Origin: Marinibactrum halimedae | Lineage (GTDB): Bacteria > Pseudomonadota > Gammaproteobacteria > Pseudomonadales > Cellvibrionaceae | Direction: 5' to 3' | Assembly (NCBI RefSeq): GCF_021234875.1 | Contig: NZ_JAJQVM010000002.1 | Location: 186,001 to 250,000 of the forward strand | Length of the DNA: 64,000 nt | In this document: one piece after another, positions 1 through 6,615 of the stretch | Numbering within the stretch: the first letter of the stretch is position 1 | How the letters are laid out: each line of letters starts with the position of its first letter | Made by a program: the position numbers and the translations under genes | Notes under the pieces: model-generated | Databases searched by the model: none | The model's input: the letters and a program-made list of their open reading frames with translations, nothing else | Told to the model about the DNA's origin: nothing

Positions 1-1
1 A

Positions 2-445
2 TCGGCCAAGCTGCACCATACTATTGATTACAAATCCGAAAATATTGCTGAACGATTAAAAGAGTTATGTCCGAAAGGCATTGATGTCTATTACGATAAT
101 GTAGGTGGCGACTTATTGGATACCGTTTTGTCAATGATCTCAATTAATGCCCGCATTGTGTTATGTGGTGCTATTTCTGATTACAACTCTAAAGACACCT
201 ATGCTCTGAAAAACTATACCAATTTGATTGTTCAGCGTGGCACGATGCAAGGGTTTATTATTTTAGATTATTTACCTCGTTCCGATGAAGCCATTGGTGA
301 CTTATTGTCTTGGGTACAATCTGGTGAGTTGGTTTATCAGGAAGATATTCAAGAAGGATTAGAGAATGCACCGGAAGCGTTTCAACGTATTTTTACCGGA
401 AAAAACAAGGGTAAACAGCTGTTAAAAGTTGCCGATCCAGAATAA
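2..445 (+). CDS. NADP-dependent oxidoreductase, MDR/zinc-less type (3' part only)
   Basis: The window opens inside this gene; the reading frame is open from base 2 and ends with TAA at 443-445. The visible 147 residues are the C-terminal half of a medium-chain dehydrogenase/reductase of the CurA/leukotriene-B4-dehydrogenase-like family. The signature IDVYYDNVGGDLLD near the start is the end of the Rossmann half, where these enzymes follow the cofactor site, and YTNLIVQRGTMQGFIILDY is typical of the family's C-terminal part. Such enzymes reduce the C=C bond of alpha,beta-unsaturated ketones with NADPH in the cytoplasm. It sits 13 bp before a short-chain dehydrogenase in the same direction, so the two are probably co-transcribed. 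The N-terminal substrate and cofactor regions are outside the window. Confidence 0.88.
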   Translation, partial: SAKLHHTIDYKSENIAERLKELCPKGIDVYYDNVGGDLLDTVLSMISINARIVLCGAISDYNSKDTYALKNYTNLIVQRGTMQGFIILDYLPRSDEAIGDLLSWVQSGELVYQEDIQEGLENAPEAFQRIFTGKNKGKQLLKVADPE

Positions 446-458
446 AGGAGTAGTAATC

Positions 459-1340
459 ATGAGTATTTTAGAGGGTAAAACCGCTATTGTAACTGGTGCA
501 GCGTCTGGTATTGGGTATGCGATTGCCTCGGCGTTGGGCAAACACGGTATGAAAGTTGTCGTTGCTGATTTATCACAAGAAGCCGCAGAGGAAGCATGTT
601 CTGAATTACGTAAAACGGATGTTAATTGCATGGCATTGACATTAGATGTAACGGATGAAGCGCAATGGCAAACAGCGGTGACAGAAGTAAAGCAGAAGTA
701 CCAGAAGATTCACATGTTAGTGAATAATGCTGGTGTAGGTACATCTCCTTGCTCCATCGAAGACGATCATATTAAAAACTGGAAGTGGGCGTTCAACGTT
801 AATGTTTTTGGAATTTTTTGTGGCACTCAAGCCGTAGTTCCAACGATTAAAAGCCAGAAAGAAGGCGGTTGGATTATCAATGTTGCTTCTATGGCCGGTA
901 TGGGTGGAGTTATTTATGGGGGGGCTTACACAGCCAGTAAAAATGCAGTTGTGGCAATGTCTGAAAGTTGGGCGCAGGAATTAATGCCCCAAGGTATTGG
1001 TGTTTCCGTGTTGTGCCCTGCTTTTGTTAAAACTCAAATTAGCCGTGCGGAGCGAAACAAGCCGGAAGAATTTAAAACAGATTCCACCATGAGCGAACAA
1101 CAGATTGCCCAAGCCAAATTACTGATGAAGGCAGTGGATGAAGGAATCGAGCCAGAAATTGTTGGGGAGCGAGTGATAGAGGCCATTACCAATCGTGAGT
1201 TTTATATCTTTACTCATCCTGCGTTTAGAGAGGATATTGCTGGTCGAGGTAAGGCGATTGATAAAGCATTCTCTGTTGCTGAAAAGAGTCCTGTTGTAGG
1301 TCATCTGAAAGATTTAAAGCCTAACGGATTTGCAATTTAA
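459..1340 (+). CDS. SDR family NAD(P)-dependent oxidoreductase
   Basis: A 293-residue classical short-chain dehydrogenase. The cofactor loop TGAASGIG is at residues 12-19, the NNAG motif at 89-92, the catalytic Ser at about 144 and YTASK (Tyr157, Lys161) completes the active site. An acidic residue after beta-2 (VVVADLS) suggests a preference for NAD(H). I chose ATG 459 because AAGGAG lies 8 bases upstream; the frame stays open upstream to 429 but that part overlaps the previous gene. The substrate cannot be read from sequence. Its position right after an MDR-type enoyl reductase suggests a two-step carbonyl or fatty-alcohol oxidoreduction. It is longer than a minimal SDR (about 250) because of a C-terminal extension. 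Confidence 0.9.
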   Translation: MSILEGKTAIVTGAASGIGYAIASALGKHGMKVVVADLSQEAAEEACSELRKTDVNCMALTLDVTDEAQWQTAVTEVKQKYQKIHMLVNNAGVGTSPCSIEDDHIKNWKWAFNVNVFGIFCGTQAVVPTIKSQKEGGWIINVASMAGMGGVIYGGAYTASKNAVVAMSESWAQELMPQGIGVSVLCPAFVKTQISRAERNKPEEFKTDSTMSEQQIAQAKLLMKAVDEGIEPEIVGERVIEAITNREFYIFTHPAFREDIAGRGKAIDKAFSVAEKSPVVGHLKDLKPNGFAI

Positions 1341-1367
1341 TTTAAGGTATTCTTTGACTCATACCCT

Positions 1368-1393
1368 GCCCGCTATGGGAAATAATAGCGGGC
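1368..1393 (+). terminator. Hairpin between convergent genes
   Basis: Perfect 9-bp stem GCCCGCTAT / ATAGCGGGC with an 8-base loop, 27 bases after the SDR stop. The following T-tract is weak (TGCTTTC). It lies between the plus-strand SDR and the minus-strand glutathione transferase and probably ends the SDR transcript. Confidence 0.5.
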
Positions 1394-1432
1394 TGCTTTC
1401 GAAGAATAAAAATGAAACTATTTCACTTGCGA

Positions 1433-2089
1433 TTAAACTTCTTCTCCAGCTTCATCTTGTTCGACAATCTCCGTTTCCAACAATGCATCACAAGCCCATG
1501 CTTGCGCAGCCGGGTGTGCTAAAAGTGCTTCACAGTAAGTTTGACTTACAGAGGAGAGTTTGAATCCGTATGTTTTAATTCGATAGGCAACTGGTGTGTA
1601 GAAACAGTCGGCAATAGAGTATGGCCCACAAAGGAATTCACCCTCCGTATGAAATTGTGCTCGGCCTTCTTGCCAAAGCTCATCAATACGGGATAAATCT
1701 TTTTGTGCGCCGGTGGATAACGCTAATCGCCTTTTAGCGCGAATATTCATTGGGGCTTCATTACGCAAGTGCTGAAAGCTGGAATGCATTTCTGCCGTTG
1801 CACAGCGAGCGAAGGCTTTGGCAGTCGAGTCTTCTGGCCACCCCTTTCCATTGATAATATTATCGTTAATGTACTCGCAAATTGCGAGAGAGTCCCAGAC
1901 ACACCTTGTGCCATCAAAGAGTACAGGTACTTTGGCGCTGCCTGAAAATTCAGATAACGCCTCGGACAACTCTTCTTGCTCAAGAGAAACTTGTTTTTCT
2001 TCAAAAGAAACTTGGTGGGCTTTTAAGAGTAACCAAGGCCGTAACGACCAGGTTGAATAATTTTTATTGCCGATAACCAGTTGGTACAT
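1433..2089 (-). CDS. Glutathione S-transferase family protein
   Basis: 218 residues, the usual length for a cytosolic GST. The N-terminal thioredoxin-fold half begins MYQLVIGNKNYSTWSLRPW, with the YSTWS/RPW signature of bacterial GSTs in which a Ser or Thr near the N-terminus activates glutathione; AKVPVLFDG contains the cis-Pro region and DSLAICEYIND the SNAIxxY-like glutathione-binding segment. The C-terminal helical domain holds the expected SIADCFYTPV (N-capping box) motif. Start ATG 2089 has a strong GGAGAG ribosome-binding site. It conjugates glutathione to electrophiles or acts as a related peroxidase or isomerase; the substrate is unknown. It is transcribed towards the SDR and alone on its strand, 22 bp downstream of the phospholipase-like gene. 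Confidence 0.88.
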   Translation of the reverse strand: MYQLVIGNKNYSTWSLRPWLLLKAHQVSFEEKQVSLEQEELSEALSEFSGSAKVPVLFDGTRCVWDSLAICEYINDNIINGKGWPEDSTAKAFARCATAEMHSSFQHLRNEAPMNIRAKRRLALSTGAQKDLSRIDELWQEGRAQFHTEGEFLCGPYSIADCFYTPVAYRIKTYGFKLSSVSQTYCEALLAHPAAQAWACDALLETEIVEQDEAGEEV

Positions 2090-2111
2090 GAAGCTCTCCT
2101 TATTTTGAAGA

Positions 2112-2645
2112 TTATTTCAATAAAGGGGTGTTAGAAAGCGCCCAAGGTGTTTGATGAACTCCTTGCTTGATAAGTTGTTCGTTTATCATTTGGGTCTCAC
2201 TATGGTTCAGAGGAGCATAACCACGAGAATATGGCCAGCCGTAACCCCAACGGAAATGCGTTGGCCAGTAAGGCATTCCTCCAACTCTTACTCCTCTCAG
2301 CATCATTTGTGCAACTTGAGGCTGGCCTAATTGGGTAACACAGTGTGCTAATTCGTTATCCGCATGTCGTCGCTCAGCTTCTGTACCGCCTCGCCAATAA
2401 TAAAGATCGTGATGAAAACAGCATTGTTGCCAAAGTGTCTGATTTGAAAAATTGCCATCTGGAAACCAACTGCATCCATCAGAATGAAACGGTGATAATT
2501 CTAAAGGAGCAGAGTTAGATTCTAAATTGTCAGCCGCTCCGGCAAATAAGTTGAAAGAGGCGGCTGTAATGACAATAACGGAACAACATAAAAAAATTGA
2601 GACGGTGACTTGATAAATATGCTTACGTATTACTGAAAATATCAT
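2112..2645 (-). CDS. Exported phospholipase A2-like protein
   Basis: 177 residues with an N-terminal hydrophobic signal or anchor segment (about residues 10-37). The core has DGCSWFPDG, then WQQCCFHHDLYYW and GGTEAERRHADNEL. CCxxHDxxY is the active-site signature of the phospholipase A2 fold (catalytic His-Asp), and the upstream DGCS-FPDG plus the downstream HADNEL segment match a bacterial exported PLA2-like family that I know only as uncharacterised. Two Cys in the CC motif, one in DGCS and one in HCVTQ could form disulfides, consistent with periplasmic location beside a TlpA thioredoxin. It follows the DUF3570 gene by 38 bp on the same strand and is probably the last gene of that operon. 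Lipase activity is inferred, not shown. Confidence 0.6.
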   Translation of the reverse strand: MIFSVIRKHIYQVTVSIFLCCSVIVITAASFNLFAGAADNLESNSAPLELSPFHSDGCSWFPDGNFSNQTLWQQCCFHHDLYYWRGGTEAERRHADNELAHCVTQLGQPQVAQMMLRGVRVGGMPYWPTHFRWGYGWPYSRGYAPLNHSETQMINEQLIKQGVHQTPWALSNTPLLK

Positions 2646-2683
2646 TAATTAAAAGGATTGAATTCAAATATTGAGTTGCTGAA

Positions 2684-3946
2684 TCAGTACCAGAAAGAAA
2701 TATAAAAGCGAAGCACATTGGCATCAAAATTAAAAAAGGGTTCTTCACCAATGGCAAAACTTCCATCATTACTTTGAGTCATATCTCGAAAGTTTTCGTA
2801 ATCGAATTGGATGTAATCCCAATAGGCATTAATGGTGGTCTTGTCGAAAAAAGATAACCAAGGGTGTTTCAATTCATAAGAGGCACCAATGCCAAACATA
2901 TTGGTAGTGTAAGTACTTAACTCTTTATCTCGACCATAAAAATTTGTGGCATCTTCAAAAGGCAACAAATCACTGTAAAAATCGGCTTGAGTCTGGTCAT
3001 AAAAACGGTACTTTGCTTCTAAAGTTAGCCCCGCGACTTCTTTTAAAGGGTGAATGTAGCGAAGTTCGTAATTACTCGCTTCAATTCCCCAGCTATCGCT
3101 GTAAAAACGATAATCGGCACGTATAGCAGCACGATAAGGTAAATAAAACATGCCTTTAACCGCAATGGCGTCACTGTTTCTCGTATTGGGATATAGCTCG
3201 GTTTTACTGGACGCGGTGGTGCCATCCCCAGTTAGGAAGCGGACTTGACGATAAGGGTTGTTTAAATAACCTTGATCAGCAGCGGTTTCAAAACTCACAT
3301 TCATCAAGATATTTTTGGTAATTACTTGGGTTAATCCAATGCGGTAGCGTTTATGTTCAGCTTCTTCAGAAAAACTGTCATCACCGTTTCGGCCCACGGT
3401 ATCTTCCGCGTAACTAAAACCCATACTTAAAGTAGATAAGTCTCCGAAGAAATCATGGCTGACATCGAAGCTGACGGCATCAGAAACGTAATCACTTTCG
3501 TCACTGTTGAGATAGCTCAGGCTCATGATAGTTTTATCATAGAGATAATCTGCCCCAATAGAATATTCATTTCGCTCTTCAGTGTAAGCACTGCCATAAG
3601 AGAGTACATCGATGGAGGCACCAGAGACTTGGTCGGTATAGTAATTTCCGTATACAGAAACTTTATCGGCGATGTTCTTTCTGACCAAAAAAGAGGGGCC
3701 ATCGATTCTAACGCCGTCACCATCATAGCCGTGGTACATGATGTCAGCGCGATCTTCAGGCAATACCGCACTATGAGTACCAATGGACACCAATAGTAAT
3801 CCTGCCATTAGTAACTTCATGACCGGTAAATTAACTACCAGCGTTATTTTTTCTAACATCTTATTTAGGGTGGATAAAATAATGCTGAATGAAAATGCGG
3901 TGGATAAGCTTGCGCGTGCGCGCGTGAATATAGAGAAAGCGTGCAT
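2684..3946 (-). CDS. DUF3570 family outer-membrane beta-barrel protein
   Basis: About 420 residues from ATG 3946. After a hydrophobic export segment (KLLMAGLLLVSIGTHSA) it carries the DUF3570 pattern: an ADIMYHGYDGDGVRIDGPS opening, then regularly alternating aromatic/polar strands (YSIGADYLYDKTIMSLSYL, RYRIGLTQVI, and so on) ending in LRFYISFWY with a C-terminal aromatic as in BAM substrates. The barrel type is therefore clear but the ligand is not. The start is uncertain: the frame is open to 4003, and ATG 3820 lies directly before the signal segment, but none has a convincing ribosome-binding site. It directly follows a DUF4266 lipoprotein; in my knowledge of this family the two genes usually occur together, often with a thioredoxin and an ApbE flavin transferase. 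Confidence 0.78.
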   Translation of the reverse strand: MHAFSIFTRARASLSTAFSFSIILSTLNKMLEKITLVVNLPVMKLLMAGLLLVSIGTHSAVLPEDRADIMYHGYDGDGVRIDGPSFLVRKNIADKVSVYGNYYTDQVSGASIDVLSYGSAYTEERNEYSIGADYLYDKTIMSLSYLNSDESDYVSDAVSFDVSHDFFGDLSTLSMGFSYAEDTVGRNGDDSFSEEAEHKRYRIGLTQVITKNILMNVSFETAADQGYLNNPYRQVRFLTGDGTTASSKTELYPNTRNSDAIAVKGMFYLPYRAAIRADYRFYSDSWGIEASNYELRYIHPLKEVAGLTLEAKYRFYDQTQADFYSDLLPFEDATNFYGRDKELSTYTTNMFGIGASYELKHPWLSFFDKTTINAYWDYIQFDYENFRDMTQSNDGSFAIGEEPFFNFDANVLRFYISFWY

Positions 3947-4008
3947 GGTGATTTCTTTAAATCCGTTTCTGGCTGTAAGGGTTTTTGATTCGATGCAATG
4001 CATTGTGA

Positions 4009-4275
4009 TTAATTACATCCGCAGCCACCACCACCGGCGCCTTCAGCACCTCGAGCGGCTTCTCTTGTATCGTACACATGATGAAGGTATTTCGCTGAAA
4101 CTTGATCTCGCTCGAAACTCATTATCGGGTCGGCCAAATTTTGTCGCTCATAAGGTTTTACCCATGGCTTAATCGGCGAGCAGCCGCTGGCCGCAATGAG
4201 TGTGCAAACCATGCCGATGATGCTGAGCTTACGATGAAGCCTAACCTTACGTGAGCGCGTCCATAGTAATGTCAT
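4009..4275 (-). CDS. DUF4266 small lipoprotein with Gly/Cys-rich C-terminus
   Basis: 88 residues. A lipoprotein signal ends in IAASGC (lipidated Cys32), followed by the DUF4266 core WVKPYERQNLADPIMSF with 'HVYDTREAARG' near the end. The protein closes with a run of glycines and the tail GCGCN. The conserved WVxPYER-LAxPxM core and the Gly-rich Cys tail are what identify it. It lies between a TlpA-like thioredoxin and the DUF3570 barrel, all on the minus strand with short gaps (38 bp upstream), which suggests that the thioredoxin handles the tail cysteines and that this peptide docks to the barrel. No enzymatic residue is visible, so it is more likely a structural or carrier peptide. Its function is unknown. 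Confidence 0.8.
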   Translation of the reverse strand: MTLLWTRSRKVRLHRKLSIIGMVCTLIAASGCSPIKPWVKPYERQNLADPIMSFERDQVSAKYLHHVYDTREAARGAEGAGGGGCGCN

Positions 4276-4313
4276 GGGGGTACCTGCTGTTGGCCGACCG
4301 ATTGGAGTGTGCG

Positions 4314-4826
4314 TTATTCTTTAATAAGCTCACGAATTTGAGCTCGATAATCGTCTTCAAAACCGGGTTTGTAGCCACGGTGTAAAAAGCGCATTTTACC
4401 GTTGCGATCTACCAATACACTGGTCGGCATGGCATCCACATCAAACAATTCACTGACTTTACTGGTTGTGTCATACAGAACTGGGAAAGAGACTGGTATT
4501 TTTTTCAACAGACCATTCGCGGCAGCTTCGTCTTCATCAATACTAATACCCACAACTTTGAATCCGGCACTGCTGTAGCGGCTGTGAAGCTCTTCTAAAA
4601 TAGGCATTTCTTGACGGCATGGGCCACACCAAGAAGCCCAAAAGTTAATGAATAGGACGTCACCACGGTGTTCAGATAAGCGGAAGTTTTTACCCTGATT
4701 ACTTTTCAAGGTGAAATCCGGAGCGGTTTTGTTCATTGTCGTTGCTGCCAATGCGCTACTGGTCAGCAAGGAAAACATAATGGCGGTTAGGTAAGGGGTA
4801 ACGCGAGTCATCAGTGATGTTGTCAT
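4314..4826 (-). CDS. TlpA-like thioredoxin, exported
   Basis: 170 residues from ATG 4826, chosen because GAGG lies 7 bases upstream; the frame runs on to 4850. A signal peptide (PYLTAIMFSLLTSSALA) precedes an AhpC/TSA-Redoxin type thioredoxin fold with the active site WASWCGPC (Cys67, Cys70) and cis-Pro in DAMPTSVLVD. The spacer insertion typical of TlpA/ResA is present. These proteins reduce disulfides in apocytochromes or other periplasmic substrates. It lies between the beta-barrel gene at 4986 and the DUF4266 gene, so the DUF4266 cysteines and the heme proteins of the neighbourhood are plausible clients. A second, unlinked TlpA with CPYC lies at 46445. Confidence 0.9.
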   Translation of the reverse strand: MTTSLMTRVTPYLTAIMFSLLTSSALAATTMNKTAPDFTLKSNQGKNFRLSEHRGDVLFINFWASWCGPCRQEMPILEELHSRYSSAGFKVVGISIDEDEAAANGLLKKIPVSFPVLYDTTSKVSELFDVDAMPTSVLVDRNGKMRFLHRGYKPGFEDDYRAQIRELIKE

Positions 4827-4985
4827 TATAGACCTCGTATTAATTTGCATAAGAATGAGTCTTGTTATTGCTTGTTAATTTATAGCCGCTCATTCTTAAC
4901 ATAAAAAAGAAATGAAGTTATCGCAATTTCGTCATTACTATTTTTATTTCTTCTTAGGCTCTTTTTTGCCTAGTGGGGTGAGCCG

Positions 4986-5633
4986 TTAAAAATAAATGTT
5001 TAAACCCAAAGAGGTTTCTAAGTTTGTCGTGTCTTGTTCTTCACCGAAAATATCATGTTCGAATAAATGGGCGCGGACATCCCATCGAATACTGAACCAA
5101 TCAGTGGCAAAGAAATTAATACCGCCACCTAGGTTGTAGGTAAAGTGTTCTTCATCGGCAAAGCTGGTACTGCCGGCACCGCCAATTAAATACAAATTGG
5201 TATTGAATGCCCATTTCGACCCAACAAAGACTTCACCAGGAAGAAAGTTGTAGCCCAAAGACAGGTTGTAGTAAATCAGTTCTCGTTGATCTTCCGTGAG
5301 GATTTGAATATCCCCGCTTAAACGCTCGAAACTGGTTTCTTTTAGACGTGAATCTCCAATGCTGGTTTCAATGAAGAGGTCTTCACTAATGTGATAGGCC
5401 AAGCGAATGCCCACTACATCGTTGCTACCGAAGTCTTCTACATTCATGACACCGGCAAATAGGCCGACTTCAAAATCTTCGTTATCGATTTTGTCTTCTT
5501 TAATTTCGCGGCGCTCCAAATCGGGGGTAATGATTTGGTCTAACACACGATCTTGGGCGCTTACTTGGCCGCCGATCAGTAATGCCCCAGCGGTTGTAGC
5601 ACTCAGAAGAATGCGGTTAAGCCAATTTTCCAT
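4986..5633 (-). CDS. Outer-membrane beta-barrel domain protein
   Basis: 215 residues with signal peptide (SATTAGALLIGGQVSA) and a mature N-terminal acidic stretch (ITPDLERREIKEDKIDNEDFE), followed by an OmpW/OmpX-like eight-strand barrel: FEVGLFAGVMN, VVGIRLAYHISEDLFIETSIG, LIYYNLSLGYNFLPGE, YLIGGAGSTSF, YNLGGGINFFATDWFSIRWDVR and the terminal strand ETSLGLNIYF ending in Phe. Start ATG 5633 has GAGGAG 7 bases upstream. The gene overlaps the end of the SH3-barrel gene by 31 bases, implying translational coupling. By placement it is part of the HzsA-like/DUF4266/DUF3570 operon. Its function is unknown. Confidence 0.82.
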   Translation of the reverse strand: MENWLNRILLSATTAGALLIGGQVSAQDRVLDQIITPDLERREIKEDKIDNEDFEVGLFAGVMNVEDFGSNDVVGIRLAYHISEDLFIETSIGDSRLKETSFERLSGDIQILTEDQRELIYYNLSLGYNFLPGEVFVGSKWAFNTNLYLIGGAGSTSFADEEHFTYNLGGGINFFATDWFSIRWDVRAHLFEHDIFGEEQDTTNLETSLGLNIYF

Positions 5634-6520
5634 TCATTAATCTCCTCGTTTTCGTCGCGGTCAGTCAAGAGGGTGTTGTTGTTGTATTGGAAGCGAGCTA
5701 CAAATCGTCGAGTGATATAGCCATATACGCCTATACCCACTTGCATAACGTTGTTGTCTCTGTCTTCAGTATCAACGAGTGTCGCATCTGGGCTAATTCG
5801 AATCACACCGCTACCGAGTGTCACAAACGGAGACAATCGGCGTTCCGGGAAGGGCTGTAGTACGATGTTTGCGGTCAACATTTGGCTGTCTGAAAATTGC
5901 CCAACAATTTGTGTGGCATGTAATTCAGTAGAAAGGTTGCGGCTAAAGCGCCAACCTGCATACAGTGAAATCGATTCAGATCCCTCAAAATCACCTCCGG
6001 CGAAGCCTAATTCATACTTGCGAGAGAGAAATTGATCCATTGACGGTGTGGTGAAATTGACTAATTCTCCATTTGCGCCAACGGATTGATTAATGTCTGT
6101 GACCTTTACCCAGCCAGTTTTGCCCTTACGGGTGAGCACTTTAATCCAGCTGGTTCTCTGCTTCAGTAGTTCGACGGTTTCGCCTTTTTCTAATACATGA
6201 TGAATGGGGTAACCACGACCTGGGCCGGTGTAAACGTCTACGTATTGGGCTTCGATGACCACCAATAGTCGTTCATCTCTCTGTTCAACGACTGTATTTG
6301 GTTGCTCATCAATGGGGTTGTCATTTTCATCTTGTGGACTGTTGCTATTAGAAAGATCATTGCTTTCTAGTTTTGATTTTTCAAACTCAGAGCGTTCTAT
6401 GCTCTCATCTTGGGCGCTGGCAATCGTACTAACACAAAGTAAGCCCGTCAGTAAGCAATACAGAGAGTGCCGAGTAAGTGAATATCGATACAGTGAGACT
6501 ACATTCTTTATGGCTAGCAC
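5603..6520 (-). CDS. SH3-domain outer-membrane beta-barrel protein
   Basis: 305 residues, GTG start at 6520 with GGATA 7 bases upstream. Signal peptide ends at TIASAQD; a Ser/Asn/Asp/Glu-rich linker follows (about residues 40-75). Then comes a bacterial SH3 domain (VEAQYVDVYTGPGRGYP, VEKGETVELLKQRTSWIKVLT, GKTGWVKVTDI), which in periplasmic proteins binds peptidoglycan or peptide ligands. The rest is a barrel: YELGFAGGDFEG, ISLYAGWRFSRNLSTELHA, SPFVTLGSGVIRI, VGIGVYGYITRRFVARFQY, with final strand WKIGLTAFF. The barrel resembles that of the next gene in length and strand order, so the pair may be diverged paralogues. It lies 95 bp downstream of the HzsA-like gene. Confidence 0.8.
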   Translation of the reverse strand: MLAIKNVVSLYRYSLTRHSLYCLLTGLLCVSTIASAQDESIERSEFEKSKLESNDLSNSNSPQDENDNPIDEQPNTVVEQRDERLLVVIEAQYVDVYTGPGRGYPIHHVLEKGETVELLKQRTSWIKVLTRKGKTGWVKVTDINQSVGANGELVNFTTPSMDQFLSRKYELGFAGGDFEGSESISLYAGWRFSRNLSTELHATQIVGQFSDSQMLTANIVLQPFPERRLSPFVTLGSGVIRISPDATLVDTEDRDNNVMQVGIGVYGYITRRFVARFQYNNNTLLTDRDENEEINEWKIGLTAFF

Positions 6521-6615
6521 TGGGTATCCAAATTATTTTTAAATCGTTTTTGAGTATGCGAGAGCGTAGCAGGTGGTGACTCGTTTAGTCTAATGGTCAT
6601 CCAGGCAACGATCAT

